Shown: positions 24,535 to 34,564, counted from the first letter of the stretch. The stretch: 64,000 nucleotides of DNA from Saccharomonospora marina XMU15 (GCF_000244955.1 NZ_CM001439.1:3702543-3766542); one strand, 5' to 3'. The notes: a model not told the origin generated them from the sequence alone. Numbers and translations are program-made.

Positions 24535-25386
24535 TCACAGCTTCCACCAGTCGATTCGCGGCAGTTGCTGCAATACGTCCGGGCGAGCGGCAACATAGTT
24601 GCCTTCGATGAAGGTCTCCAGTTCCGGATGCCATCCCGGATAACCTTCCACCCCGTGCCTCGTCAGCTTTCCGATCCGGTAGCCGAGTGGCGTCAGCAAG
24701 TCGAAGGCGTCCTTGAGAAACCGGCGACTCGCTATCCAGCGGTGGTTGTACTCGAACTGGACCACGTCGACGGCCCCGTCTTGTAACGACCGCGCCGCGC
24801 CCTCCAGCACCGCGAGATCGTTGCCCTCGGTGTCTATCTTGAGCAGCCGTACCTTAGCTATGTCGTGCTCACGCAGGTAGTCATCGATCGTCGCCATCTC
24901 GACGACCTCTTCGCCGGAGAGGTCCTCGGCGCCGATCGACTCCCGGTGCAGCGAATTGGTGCCTGCCCCGGGATGGATCACGTGCAACGTCGCCTTTCCC
25001 GGTGCGCTGGACAGCGCCAACTGGTTGACCCGGACGTGCGACGGAAGATTGCGAGTGAGTATCTCGTATGTATACGAAGACGGTTCGAACGCGTGCAGAT
25101 CGACGTTGGTCCCGTGGCAGAGGCGGGCGGCATTTTCCAACAATGCATTGGACCACTTGCCGACATTCGCACCGACATCAAGAACAGTGATCGGGCTCGC
25201 GGACGGTACCTCCGAGGACAGCAGCCACTTCTGTAGCGCGTACTCGCCATTGCTGGCCGCGTGGTTGGAGTGGTCGAGGCGTGCGCGGTTCAGCACGAAC
25301 CTCGCCGCTCGAATCACCGGCCGACGACCGAACATCGTGCAACAGGTGTCCACCGTCGCTGCCGCGGCTTTGCGTAATCGAGACAT
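24535..25386 (-). CDS. FkbM-family methyltransferase
   Basis: 283 aa. The ATG at 25386 has GAGAGG four bases upstream; a TTG one codon earlier is less likely. Motif I is VLDVGANVGKWSNALL, followed by LHAFEPSSYTYEIL and VRLLKIDTEGNDLAVLEGA, the combination that defines FkbM-type O-methyltransferases. The protein would methylate a hydroxyl on a sugar of the polysaccharide, in the cytoplasm before flipping. It lies 28 bases downstream of the flippase gene and is probably in one transcript with it and the polymerase. Confidence 0.88.
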   Translation of the reverse strand: MSRLRKAAAATVDTCCTMFGRRPVIRAARFVLNRARLDHSNHAASNGEYALQKWLLSSEVPSASPITVLDVGANVGKWSNALLENAARLCHGTNVDLHAFEPSSYTYEILTRNLPSHVRVNQLALSSAPGKATLHVIHPGAGTNSLHRESIGAEDLSGEEVVEMATIDDYLREHDIAKVRLLKIDTEGNDLAVLEGAARSLQDGAVDVVQFEYNHRWIASRRFLKDAFDLLTPLGYRIGKLTRHGVEGYPGWHPELETFIEGNYVAARPDVLQQLPRIDWWKL

Positions 25387-25414
25387 CAATCCTCTCCGGA
25401 CTCCTGGATGGTCG

Positions 25415-26755
25415 TCAGCTCGGTTCGCGAGCGACGGGCGTTGGGTCGGCGTCTGCGGCGATGGCGAGGGTATGTCGTCGCGCGCGCGATACCCGACGCA
25501 AGGCGAACAACATCAGCACGAACGCGATGCCCGTACCGGTGCTCCAAGCGACGGCAGCACCCGCGATGCCGATGATCGGAAGCAGCGCCACCAGGGTCGA
25601 GACAGTGGCGACCGCGGCGATCCCCTGCGCACAAGCCACGGAACCGGGCTTGCCGTGTCCACGCAACAGGTCGGCCGACACTCGCCCACAGCCCAGGAAC
25701 ACACCGCCAGGCGCCATCAACCACACCAGCGGAACGGCCTCGCTGAACTGCGGCCCGAACACGGTCGGCACCACCCAGGAAGCCGTCGAGGTAATCAGAA
25801 TCATCGCTACGGCGCCGATCGTGGTGCTCGCCAATAGGGCGTCCCTGCGCAGTCGGGCGCTGCTGTCCGGGTTCGACCTCGACGCGATCCTCGGGAAGGC
25901 GACATGCCCGATCGCCGCGACCAAGGGAGCTGCCAGAACACTCAGCGAAGCCGCCACAGCGTAGCGGCCCAGCTGTGCGGCAGGCACGACTATCGACAGC
26001 ACCAGTTGATCCAGACGTGTGGTAACCACAGTTGGTGTCGAGGCCATGAGCTGACTTACGCCGTACCGGGTCAACGGTTTGGTGAGAGTTCTCCTCGCCG
26101 TTCCCCCAGTCAGCCCCTCACGCCTGCAGAGCAGGTAAGCGAGCCCTGTCTGGGCCACCATCGTGAAGGAAAGCACCGCGAGCACAGTCATGAGACTCAG
26201 ACCCACCACTACGTGCAGGCCCACGATCATCGACAGGTATGCCACAGGCTGAGCAACCCGCACCATGTTCCATGCCTTGAGGTTCGTGGCCTGAAGGCTG
26301 AATGTGTAACTGGCACCGACGAAGCAGGCGAGACAGGTCAGGAACATCAATCGGTACCCCCAGGTGACCACCTCGTTGCCGGAAGCGAGCAGAGGCGCGA
26401 CAAAGATGCCCAGCAACAGTGTCGCCACGCCAGAGGCGACCATCAGATTTCGAGAGGTCGCGAGGTAGTCGGGCGCCCGCTTCGGGTGTCTGGCCACGAA
26501 GTAGGTCGTCGCCGCTGTCTGCCCGAGTTGGCCGACCGCGAGGACGACACTGAACCACGTGAAGATCGCGGCGTACTCTCCGCGGCCGGTGGGGCCGAGC
26601 GCACGGGCGATGACGACCCCGGTGGCGGCGGCGAACGCGGCAAGAATCATGTTGACCAACGCGGTGCCCAACATGTTGCGCACGACACCGGCCGCGCCGG
26701 GTAACTCCCGCTTGCGCCACAGTTGGTGGACGCGCAATGCCATGCGGCTCTTCAT
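25415..26755 (-). CDS. Wzx-type oligosaccharide flippase (MOP superfamily)
   Basis: 446 aa with twelve or more hydrophobic spans covering residues ~25-430 and short basic loops, in the polysaccharide-transporter fold of the MOP superfamily. Motifs such as VIARALGPTGRGEYAAIFTW near the start and VPTVFGPQFSEAVPLVWLMAPGG late in the protein are typical. It should flip the lipid-linked repeat unit to the periplasmic side for the Wzy-like polymerase downstream. The start ATG at 26755 has a close GGTGA. A 597-base gap precedes it. Confidence 0.87.
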   Translation of the reverse strand: MKSRMALRVHQLWRKRELPGAAGVVRNMLGTALVNMILAAFAAATGVVIARALGPTGRGEYAAIFTWFSVVLAVGQLGQTAATTYFVARHPKRAPDYLATSRNLMVASGVATLLLGIFVAPLLASGNEVVTWGYRLMFLTCLACFVGASYTFSLQATNLKAWNMVRVAQPVAYLSMIVGLHVVVGLSLMTVLAVLSFTMVAQTGLAYLLCRREGLTGGTARRTLTKPLTRYGVSQLMASTPTVVTTRLDQLVLSIVVPAAQLGRYAVAASLSVLAAPLVAAIGHVAFPRIASRSNPDSSARLRRDALLASTTIGAVAMILITSTASWVVPTVFGPQFSEAVPLVWLMAPGGVFLGCGRVSADLLRGHGKPGSVACAQGIAAVATVSTLVALLPIIGIAGAAVAWSTGTGIAFVLMLFALRRVSRARRHTLAIAADADPTPVAREPS

Positions 26756-27352
26756 TTCACCGAATCCAGCTCCACGACGCGTCGTCGGATCTCACCCGCT
26801 ACCGGCATGAAGAGTACTCCCGCGGCGACGTCCACACCGGTGACGCATAAGGAGACGCGCCCTGTCCGAGTGGCACAATCACCCAGTCAGACGAACATTT
26901 GGCGCGGCATCAAATACGCGCCGGCATGTCTAAGATCACCGCCATTACCGTGATGGGCGCTGCGCGAAGGCGTCCGAAGTAGTCGGTCACCAGATCTAGT
27001 GCCGGTTCGCCCGGTGCCGGGCTCGCACGATGATTCTCCATTCGCCAAGTCGATCGAATCAGCGAAGCCCTACGCACGATGCGGTGGCACCCGTGATTGG
27101 TCGGATCAGCTTCGGTTTCACCGTGCGACACTGACCGACGTAGTGCGCATGGAGGCGGACAAGCCAGGTGCGCACCTGCGTCGAGTCCGTTCCGCTACGA
27201 GTCCGGTCGTGCCGTGATCACCAGAACCACGGTCTCTCGGAACGAGACATTCCACGACACCAGGAGGGCGGCACATGCAGAAGTCGACGCGCCAATCCTG
27301 AGCAAAACGAGAGTTCCCACTTTTAGGGGCTCTTTCGAAGACCTTGGATGGA
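26756..27352. other. 597-base divergent intergenic region, no gene recognised
   Basis: Lies between the flippase (-) and a glycosyltransferase (+). All frames are broken into short pieces. The only structure noted is GGCGCG-N10-CGCGCC at 26901-26922. It must contain promoters for both flanking genes, but no box stands out clearly. Confidence 0.4.
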
Positions 27353-28351
27353 ATGGAGCTACGACCCTTGCACATCGGCATCATCGGAGAGTCGGCACCG
27401 GACAAGTTCGGCGACAACATTCGAGACACGCTCGAAAAGATGGGCCACCGAGCAAGCATGCTCGGTTCAGGAAGACTCGCTCGTGGCGGCCTCGTCGGTG
27501 CCCGGGTCGGCGATCTGGCCATGAGGGGCTTTCCTCGGCTGGAGGAGCGCTTCCACGTTCCGATCGCGAGGAAAGCGCTCGCACTCGAGTGCGACGCCGT
27601 GATCAATACGATCGGGAACCTTTCCCCCTCGGCTGTCGAGGTGCTGGCCGACCAGCGTATTCCCACCGCGTTCTGGTTTCCCGACCACGTCGCCAATCTC
27701 GACCGGCAGCGAGTCCTGCTGGCTCCGTACACCGCATGGTTCTTCAAAGACCCGCTCCTGGTCAGGCGGCTTCGTGACACGCTGGGACTACCAGTGTGGT
27801 ACCTGCCGGAAGCATGCAATCCCGACTGGCACCGCCCGATCGACGACGGTCCGGCCGACCCCGTCGTGGTCGTCGCGGGAAACCTGTACCCCAGCCGGTT
27901 GGTGCTGCTCAAACGACTTCACGAAGCCGGTGTACCGATACGCATCTACGGACCCGACTTCCCCAGGTGGGCGAGAGGCATAATCCCCGACGAGCTACAC
28001 ACCCGCACCGTGGTGCTTCGAGAGAACAAGTCACGACTGTTCCGCCGGGCAGCGGCCGTGCTCAACAACCTGCATCCCGCGGAGATGGAGGGGGTCAACG
28101 GGCGGCTCTTCCAAGCCACAGGTGCAGGGGCGGCCGTGCTGTGCGAGCAGCGGCCGGCACTGTCCGAGCTGTTCGACGTCGAACGTGAAGTCGCGGCCTT
28201 CCGGACTTTCGACGATCTCGTGTCGCGTGCCCGTGACCTGCTTGCCGATCCAGAAGTCGGCCGACAGTTGGGCGACGCCGCAAGCAAGCGAGCGCACGCC
28301 GAACACACCTACGAGCTCAGGCTCAACACGATCCTGGAGAAGCTGGCATGA
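27353..28351 (+). CDS. CgeB-like glycosyltransferase
   Basis: About 332 aa. The start is uncertain: an ATG at 27353 is used here, but a TTG at 27368 with GGAG upstream would give the tidy beginning LHIGIIGESAPDKFGDNI. Features of the CgeB-type/GT1-like group are visible: AFWFPDHVANL, WYLPEACNPDWHRP, then a VVVAGNLYPSRLVLLKRL donor-binding start and a LNNLHPAEMEGVNGRLFQATGAGAAVLCE segment near residue 245. It would transfer a sugar onto the growing repeat. Its stop is followed 49 bases later by another glycosyltransferase gene. Confidence 0.75.
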   Translation: MELRPLHIGIIGESAPDKFGDNIRDTLEKMGHRASMLGSGRLARGGLVGARVGDLAMRGFPRLEERFHVPIARKALALECDAVINTIGNLSPSAVEVLADQRIPTAFWFPDHVANLDRQRVLLAPYTAWFFKDPLLVRRLRDTLGLPVWYLPEACNPDWHRPIDDGPADPVVVVAGNLYPSRLVLLKRLHEAGVPIRIYGPDFPRWARGIIPDELHTRTVVLRENKSRLFRRAAAVLNNLHPAEMEGVNGRLFQATGAGAAVLCEQRPALSELFDVEREVAAFRTFDDLVSRARDLLADPEVGRQLGDAASKRAHAEHTYELRLNTILEKLA

Positions 28352-28400
28352 CATGCTGCACCGGATTTCGTACCTGCCACACCGCGGCTGGTGACTTGTG

Positions 28401-29465
28401 ATGTTCGACGTGCTGTTGCTCGCACCTTCGCGCGGTCTCGGCGGCGGAATCGAACGTTATCTGGCAACAGTCGAAGCCAGCTTCGCCGAAACCGGTGTGC
28501 GGTATCACCGGATCGACCTGCTCAATCCGGGGGAGACTCCATCGATACGTACCAGAGCCCGCTTCGCTGCCCGCGTGCTGGCGACCGTGGTGCACAGTCA
28601 ACGGCCGATATGGCTGGTGGTCGGCCACGTCAACCTGCTGCCGTTGGTGAGTTTGGCTTCGCGCTGCCGGGCCTTCACCGGCGGCACGGTGCTGGTCTAC
28701 GGGGCCGAGATCTGGTCCCGTAAGCGGCTCCGTGGTAGGCGCACGGTCAGCCGGCACGGCCTCCGGGTCGTCACCATCAGCAATTTCAGTGCGGGCGCAC
28801 TGGTGGCGACCTCCCGTGCCAGCGTCCTACAACCGGGGATAACCCAGGACTGGTACGAGAGCCTCGTCGCAGCCGCCGAACGGCCGAAGGCTCCAGGGGC
28901 CGGGCTGACTCTGATCACGACGTTTCGGCTGTCCAGCTGGCGTGGTAAGGGCCTCGACACGCTGTTCGCCGCTGTCGAACAGCTCGAAGACCAGCGGATC
29001 CACCTCAAGGTATGCGGCCGCGGCCCAGTTCCCGACGACCTGGCCGAGGAGGTGTCGCGTCGACCGTGGTGCACAATCCTCGCCGACATCACCGACGATC
29101 ACCTCGCCGACGAGCTTGCCAGGGCGGATCTGTTCGTGTTGGCGACGCGGACACGTACCGGTCGTCGACACAGTGGCGAGGGATTCGGATTCGTGCTGTT
29201 GGAGGCCCAACTCGCCGGGACACCCGTAGTCGCGCCCGCATACGGTGGAAGTGGTGACACCTTCCAGCACGGGCTCACCGGAATAGCACCCGTCGATGAA
29301 ACACCGGAGGCGCTTGCCCAGGCACTCTCGACGATGCTCTCCGACGACGAACAGCGAACGGAGATGGGGCGGCAGGCGGCCCGGCTGACCCGTGCTCGGT
29401 ACGAGCCGAAGGCCTATGCGCGCTACACGGCCGAGACGGTGCTCGGCCACGCGCTCGCCACCTGA
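28401..29465 (+). CDS. GT4-type glycosyltransferase
   Basis: 354 aa, GT-B fold. N-terminal LLLAPSRGLGGGIERYLATVEASF is the acceptor-domain glycine loop. The C-terminal donor domain has LITTFRLSSWRGKGLDTLFAAVEQL, then GEGFGFVLLEAQLAGTPVVAPAYGG at residues ~255-280, with the two glutamates of the E-x7-E motif. The ATG at 28401 directly follows a GTG at 28398, and either may be used. Co-directional with the CgeB-like gene. A 17-bp perfect terminator hairpin starts 25 bases after the stop. Confidence 0.87.
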   Translation: MFDVLLLAPSRGLGGGIERYLATVEASFAETGVRYHRIDLLNPGETPSIRTRARFAARVLATVVHSQRPIWLVVGHVNLLPLVSLASRCRAFTGGTVLVYGAEIWSRKRLRGRRTVSRHGLRVVTISNFSAGALVATSRASVLQPGITQDWYESLVAAAERPKAPGAGLTLITTFRLSSWRGKGLDTLFAAVEQLEDQRIHLKVCGRGPVPDDLAEEVSRRPWCTILADITDDHLADELARADLFVLATRTRTGRRHSGEGFGFVLLEAQLAGTPVVAPAYGGSGDTFQHGLTGIAPVDETPEALAQALSTMLSDDEQRTEMGRQAARLTRARYEPKAYARYTAETVLGHALAT

Positions 29466-29490
29466 ATCGAGAAGATGCCACGTTCGACGT

Positions 29491-29527
29491 TGGTGAGAGC
29501 GGCGAGGATTCCTCGCCGCTCTCACCA
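29491..29527. terminator. Bidirectional hairpin terminator
   Basis: A perfect 17-bp stem (TGGTGAGAGCGGCGAGG at 29491-29507 with its complement at 29511-29527) and a 3-base loop ATT lies between a + strand glycosyltransferase and the - strand gmd gene. It is 4 bases from the gmd stop. Confidence 0.85.
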
Positions 29528-29531
29528 CTGG

Positions 29532-30533
29532 CTACCTCCCCGACTCGGAGAACAGGGCGAGATCGGACTCCACCATCCTGGTGACAAGCTCCTCGAACGA
29601 CATCGCTGGTTCCCAGCCAAGCTTGTCCCGCGCCTTCTTGGGATCGGCGCAGAGCAGGTTTACATCCGCAGGTCGGCGGAACTCCGGATCCGAGACCACG
29701 TAATCACCGCATTCCAGGCCGACCGCGCGAAAAGCGACCTCGACCAGTTCCTGGACCGAGTGTGTGTGTCCGGTGCCCACGACATAGTCCTCGGGGGTGT
29801 CCTGCTGAAGCATCATGTGCATCGCGCGGACGTAGTCACCGGCATAGCCCCAGTCCCGTCGAGCCTCCATGTTGCCTAGGCGCAGCTCGTTCTGGAGGCC
29901 CAGTTTGATCCTGGCGACCGCGCGCGAAACCTTACGGGTGACGAACTCACTTCCCCTGCGCGGCGACTCGTGATTGAACAGTATCCCCGACACTGCGAAC
30001 ATTCCGTAGGATTCGCGGTAGTTCTGGGTGATGAAATGCCCGTAAGCCTTGGCGACACCATATGGGCTGCGCGGGTGGAATGGGGTGTGCTCGTTCTGCG
30101 TGGCCTCGGTCACCAAGCCGAACATCTCAGACGATGAAGCCTGGTAGAACCTGATCTGGCTGGAGGGTGTGGTTCGCGAGCTACTGGCGCCGGAGACGAC
30201 CCTGATAGCCTCCAACATGCGCAGCACACCCATTCCGGTCACTTCCGCGGTGATCTCGGCTTGTTGCCACGAAAGCGGTACATAGGAGATGGCTCCGAGG
30301 TTGTACACCTCGTCCGGCTGGACCTGCTGCACAGCACTGATGAGACTGCCCTGATCCAACAAGTCCCCCTGGACGATCTTCACGTCGCCGTGAGATCGGC
30401 GAAGCTGCGCCACCTTGGGATTCGCCTGTCCCCGCACAAGACCATGGACCTCGTACCCCTGATCCAACAGATACTCCGCCAGATAGTTGCCGTCCTGGCC
30501 GGTGATTCCAGTGATGAGCGCTCGCTTGGTCAA
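29532..30533 (-). CDS. gmd: GDP-mannose 4,6-dehydratase
   Basis: 333 aa. The TTG at 30533 follows GGAGGG and begins at the usual LTKRALITGITGQDG, so the longer frame to 30659 is not used. NADP motif GITGQDG spans residues 9-15; the catalytic set is present as S133-S-S-E136 in QASSSEMFG and Y158-x3-K162 in SPYGVAKAYGH. It converts GDP-mannose to GDP-4-keto-6-deoxymannose. The reductase that would complete GDP-fucose or GDP-rhamnose is not in the window. It is the only member of its transcript. Confidence 0.93.
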   Translation of the reverse strand: MTKRALITGITGQDGNYLAEYLLDQGYEVHGLVRGQANPKVAQLRRSHGDVKIVQGDLLDQGSLISAVQQVQPDEVYNLGAISYVPLSWQQAEITAEVTGMGVLRMLEAIRVVSGASSSRTTPSSQIRFYQASSSEMFGLVTEATQNEHTPFHPRSPYGVAKAYGHFITQNYRESYGMFAVSGILFNHESPRRGSEFVTRKVSRAVARIKLGLQNELRLGNMEARRDWGYAGDYVRAMHMMLQQDTPEDYVVGTGHTHSVQELVEVAFRAVGLECGDYVVSDPEFRRPADVNLLCADPKKARDKLGWEPAMSFEELVTRMVESDLALFSESGR

Positions 30534-30999
30534 CAGACCCTCCAGTTGATTGCAGGATTGTTCGCCGGGCGATTCCCCCTCGTCGCACGGCGCGAATGAG
30601 CAGTGGCCCGTTCGGACACCGCGGACAACTCGTCCGTGGTCCGTGGTTGAGGTGTTCACCGACGGTTGTCGCCGATGATGTTCTGTCCACAGCCGACATC
30701 GGAACTCGTTTCGTCACACCGAAGAACCCGAGCAAGAACTACCCTCGGCTGTGGAGGGAGCAGCACCGTGCTGTGTGTCGTGGGTGGAACCGTTCGAGTG
30801 GCACGGAAGGTGTTGTCGGCCAGTCACGCTGCGACGGCCGTATCCGTACCGCTACCCTTCCTGTGACAACCTATCCAGGCCACCGCGTTCTCGCACGGCG
30901 ACAAGTGCATCGGACAGGTGAAACACCGATGGGCGTGCTCGGCATCCGGGCCATACCGACGCGTCTCTACCAAGATTCTCTTCAGCCTTCGGAGAACAT
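30534..30999. other. 466-base divergent intergenic region, no gene recognised
   Basis: Lies between gmd (-) and a glycosyltransferase (+). The reading frames are short and inconsistent and no strong inverted repeat was found. G+C is lower than in the flanking metabolic regions. It must hold the two promoters. Confidence 0.4.
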
Positions 31000-32001
31000 G
31001 TGGGTGTATTGAAGATGGGTGAGCAAGGTACGCCTGCTGTGCTTGTCGACTGCGCAGGAGGTCGCGGCGGTGGCGCCGCCAGATTCATCGAGGAGCTCAG
31101 ACGGTGGCGGCGCAAGAATCCCCAAGAGGCCGTTCGACTCCTCGGCCTGCGTGCACCTGTGACAGCACGACACCTCGCGAGGCGAGAACTACAGACGTTA
31201 CGGGGTCGCTTCCACAGGGTCATAGCGCTCAACAATGTCGGCTACGTCACCGGTTCCAGCGAACGGTGGTTGCTCCTGCGAAATGCCCTACACTTCCCTT
31301 TTCCGGGTGAGCGACCTGAGCTGCCCGCTCGCATAGCCAGGCGAGTCCGGGCCCAGTCCTCGGTAATCCGTGTGACCGCCAAGCGCGCCGACGTCGTCGT
31401 CGTACCGACCTCCGCGATGGCCGAGCGCGTGTCGCATCATCTTCCCGAACTTGCCAACCGAATCTCGGTCGTCCCACACCCTGTTTCGCCTCGGGATCGG
31501 AACTCGATCACCGAAGGCCTGATCGTGTGCCCTATGCTCCCCGCCCCTTACAAGCGGATGCGGCACCATCTCACCGTGCTGACGCAGGCCGCGGAACAAC
31601 TCTACTCGTCATCGAAGCGGCGGCTGGACCTGCGGATCACCGCGACCCAGCAGGAGTTGGCCGCCCTCGGTCTGCCCGCCTCGTGCTCGCTCACTCCAGT
31701 GGGACACCTGTCGGCCAGGCAACTGGACCCGCTGCTGGCCATGGCACAGGTCATCTATTACCCCGCCGAGTTGGAGTCCTTCGGCTACCCCCTCGCTGAA
31801 GCAAGAGCCAACGGGCAGCCTGTCGTAGCGCCGGGGTCGGTTCAGACGAAGGAAGTGGCAGGCAACGCCCTCGTTCCCTACCAGGAAGCCACTCCTGACG
31901 CGATCGCGTCGGCTTTGGAGTGTGCCCTCTCCGAGCCGCCACCAGCGCCCGACCCGGCACCGTTCGACCCCGATGCCTACTTTCGGCGCTGGCTGAGCTA
32001 G
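31000..32001 (+). CDS. GT4-like glycosyltransferase
   Basis: 333 aa from GTG at 31000 (GGAG five bases upstream), or from the ATG at 31015. Only the C-terminal half is easily recognised: VVPTSAMAERVSHHLPELANRISVVPHPV, then ICPMLPAPYKRMRHHLTVL and a donor-site IYYPAELESFGYPLAEARANGQPVVAPGSVQTKEV with the E-x7-E glutamates. The N-terminal GGRGGGAARFIEEL resembles the glycine-rich acceptor loop. It is the last gene of the lower-G+C half of the polysaccharide locus; sulfatase and other high-G+C genes follow. Confidence 0.8.
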   Translation: MGVLKMGEQGTPAVLVDCAGGRGGGAARFIEELRRWRRKNPQEAVRLLGLRAPVTARHLARRELQTLRGRFHRVIALNNVGYVTGSSERWLLLRNALHFPFPGERPELPARIARRVRAQSSVIRVTAKRADVVVVPTSAMAERVSHHLPELANRISVVPHPVSPRDRNSITEGLIVCPMLPAPYKRMRHHLTVLTQAAEQLYSSSKRRLDLRITATQQELAALGLPASCSLTPVGHLSARQLDPLLAMAQVIYYPAELESFGYPLAEARANGQPVVAPGSVQTKEVAGNALVPYQEATPDAIASALECALSEPPPAPDPAPFDPDAYFRRWLS

Positions 32002-32122
32002 TCACGCACAGTCCTGACCCGATGGGGTGAAACCGCGGTCGGCCGGGATGGCAGGGGTGTCTCTCGCGGGCACCCGGGTGGGCAGGCAGCGCGAGCGGCC
32101 GCGCGGGCGGCAGGGAGGCATC

Positions 32123-34477
32123 ATGGGCGACCCCGTTGGCGAGGGGTTTCGGGGCAGGGTCGAGGTCGACATCCGCGACTCCGTCCCGGACTGGAAGCCG
32201 TTCCTGCAGCCACAGGCGCCCGCGGACGCGCCGAATGTGCTGATGGTCGTGTGGGACGACGTCGGCTACGGCGCGATGGACGTCAACGGCGGCCCGATCG
32301 AGACGCCAACCATGCGCAGGATCGCCGACGCGGGCATCCGGTACTCCAACTTCCACACCACGGCGCTGTGCTCACCCACCCGGGCGTGCCTGCTCACCGG
32401 TCGCAACGCCACCAGCAACGACATGGCTTGCATCGTGGAGGCGTCCGCCGGGTTTCCCGGCTCCTCCGCCCGGCTGCCGTTCGAGAACGGCACCATCGCC
32501 GAAGTGCTCGGCGAACGCGGCTGGAACACCTACGCGCTCGGCAAGTGGCACCTCACCCCGGGCGACGAGATGGACGCTTCCTCCTGGAAGGCGCGCTGGC
32601 CACTGGGACGGGGGTTCGAACGCTTCTACGGGTTCCTCGGCGCGGAGACCAACCAGTGGTATCCGAGCCTGGTCGAGGACAACCACCAGGTCGACCAGCC
32701 CGCGCAGCCCGAGGACGGCTACCACCTGTCCAAGGACCTCGCCGACAAGTGCATCCGCTTCATCCGCGACTCCAAGATGGTCGCCCCCGAAAAGCCCTGG
32801 TTCACCTACTTCGCTCCCGGGTGCAGCCACGCCCCGCACCACGTCTTCAAGGACTGGGCCGACAAGTATCGGGGCCGCTTCGACGAGGGCTACGAGGCGA
32901 TCCGGCCCGCGATCCTCGCCAGGCAGAAGGAACTCGGGCTGCTGCCCGACGACGTGGAACTCTCCCCCATCAACCCGCACGGCGAACCCGACGTCACCGG
33001 ACCGGACGGGCAACGCTGGCCGCTGATGGATTTCGTGCGGCCGTGGGACTCGCTGCGCGACGACGAGAAACGGCTGTTCGCCCGCATGGCGGAGGTGTAC
33101 GCGGGCTACGTCTCCTACACCGACCACCAGCTCGGCCGGGTGCTGGACTACCTGGCAGAGTCCGGACAACTGGACAACACGATCATCGTCGCGGTGTCGG
33201 ACAACGGCGCGAGCGCCGAGGGCGGCCCGAACGGCTCGGTGAACGAGGACAAGTTCCTCAACGGTGTCCCCGACACCATGGAGGACAACCTCAAACGCAT
33301 CGACGGCCTCGGCGGCCCGACGACCTACAACCACTACAACACCGGCTGGGCGTGGGCGTTCGACACGCCGTTTCCGTACTGGAAGCGGTTCTCCGGCTAC
33401 GAGGGCGGGGTCTGCGACACCTGCGTCATCTCGTGGCCGCGCGGCATCTCCGCCCGCGGCAGGGTGCGCGAGCAGTACATCCACGCCATCGACATCGTGC
33501 CGACGCTGTACGAACTCACCGGTGTGAAGGCGCCGGAAGTGCTGAAGGGATTCCCGCAGGCACCGATCGAGGGCCGCAGCTTCGCCGACACCATCACCGA
33601 CCCCACCGCACCCGGCCGCACCACCCAGTTCTACTCGATGCTGGGCATGCGGGCGGTGTACCACGACGGCTGGCTGGCCAACACGTTGCACCCGCCGATG
33701 TCGGGCTGGGGCAGGTTCGACCACGACGCCTGGGAGCTGTACCACCTACCGTCCGATCGCACGCAGACCCGCGACCTCGCCGCCGAGCACCCTGACGTGC
33801 TGGAGCGGTTGAAGGGGCTGTGGTTCTACCAGGCCGGGCTCTACAAGGGACTGCCGCTGGACGATCGAACGGCACTGGAGATCGGGCTGTCCCCTCGCCC
33901 GCAGCCATCCGCGCCCCGGGATCGCTACGTCTACTACCCGGACACCTCGGAGGTGCCGCAGGCCTCCGCCGTCGACATCATCCGTCGCTCGTTCGGGATC
34001 GCCGCCGGGGTGGTGGTCGACACGCCCGACGCCGAGGGTGTGCTGCTGGCGTTCGGCGGCGTCGGCGGTGGGCTGGCGCTGTTCCTGCGCGAGCGGCGGT
34101 TCCACTTCGTCTACAACTGGCTGGGCGAGGACATCCAGCGGGTGTCCTCGGATACCGAGTTCGGCACCGGCAGGCACCTGTTCACCGCCGCGTTCGAACG
34201 CAGCGGCGGCGACCCCACCGGCAGCGCGCTGGGCACCCTCACGCTGTACCTCGACACCGACCGTGTCGGCGGTATCGAACTGAGGACCCAGCCGGGCCCG
34301 TTCTCGCTCAGCGAGGGGCTCAGCGTCGGCCGCGACAGCGGCTCCCCGGTCTCCCCCGACTACCGGCCGCCGTTCGCCTTCACCGGCGGGCGTATCGAAG
34401 CCGTGGCCGTGGACGTCTCCGGTGAGCGCTTCGTGGACCGGGAGAAAGAGGTGCTGGCCTACCTCATGCGCGACTGA
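32123..34477 (+). CDS. Type I arylsulfatase
   Basis: 784 aa. The ATG at 32123 has GGGAGG just upstream. The metal-binding aspartates D45-D46 (VVWDDVGYG) and the sulfatase signature C83-S-P-T-R87 are intact; C83 would be converted to formylglycine. GKWH and AVSDNGAS provide further active-site residues. The ~200-residue C-terminal extension is predicted to be beta-rich. No signal peptide is visible, so it is likely cytoplasmic. Substrate unknown; such large sulfatases are typical of actinobacteria. There is a Cys-type maturase requirement that the window does not supply. Confidence 0.9.
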   Translation: MGDPVGEGFRGRVEVDIRDSVPDWKPFLQPQAPADAPNVLMVVWDDVGYGAMDVNGGPIETPTMRRIADAGIRYSNFHTTALCSPTRACLLTGRNATSNDMACIVEASAGFPGSSARLPFENGTIAEVLGERGWNTYALGKWHLTPGDEMDASSWKARWPLGRGFERFYGFLGAETNQWYPSLVEDNHQVDQPAQPEDGYHLSKDLADKCIRFIRDSKMVAPEKPWFTYFAPGCSHAPHHVFKDWADKYRGRFDEGYEAIRPAILARQKELGLLPDDVELSPINPHGEPDVTGPDGQRWPLMDFVRPWDSLRDDEKRLFARMAEVYAGYVSYTDHQLGRVLDYLAESGQLDNTIIVAVSDNGASAEGGPNGSVNEDKFLNGVPDTMEDNLKRIDGLGGPTTYNHYNTGWAWAFDTPFPYWKRFSGYEGGVCDTCVISWPRGISARGRVREQYIHAIDIVPTLYELTGVKAPEVLKGFPQAPIEGRSFADTITDPTAPGRTTQFYSMLGMRAVYHDGWLANTLHPPMSGWGRFDHDAWELYHLPSDRTQTRDLAAEHPDVLERLKGLWFYQAGLYKGLPLDDRTALEIGLSPRPQPSAPRDRYVYYPDTSEVPQASAVDIIRRSFGIAAGVVVDTPDAEGVLLAFGGVGGGLALFLRERRFHFVYNWLGEDIQRVSSDTEFGTGRHLFTAAFERSGGDPTGSALGTLTLYLDTDRVGGIELRTQPGPFSLSEGLSVGRDSGSPVSPDYRPPFAFTGGRIEAVAVDVSGERFVDREKEVLAYLMRD

Positions 34478-34564
34478 CTCCCGCCATCTGGACCGGGTTG
34501 CCGGGATGGCACCCGCGTGTTGGGTTGGGTGTGCTGCAACCCGCCGCACAGGGAGGTCCCTGCG

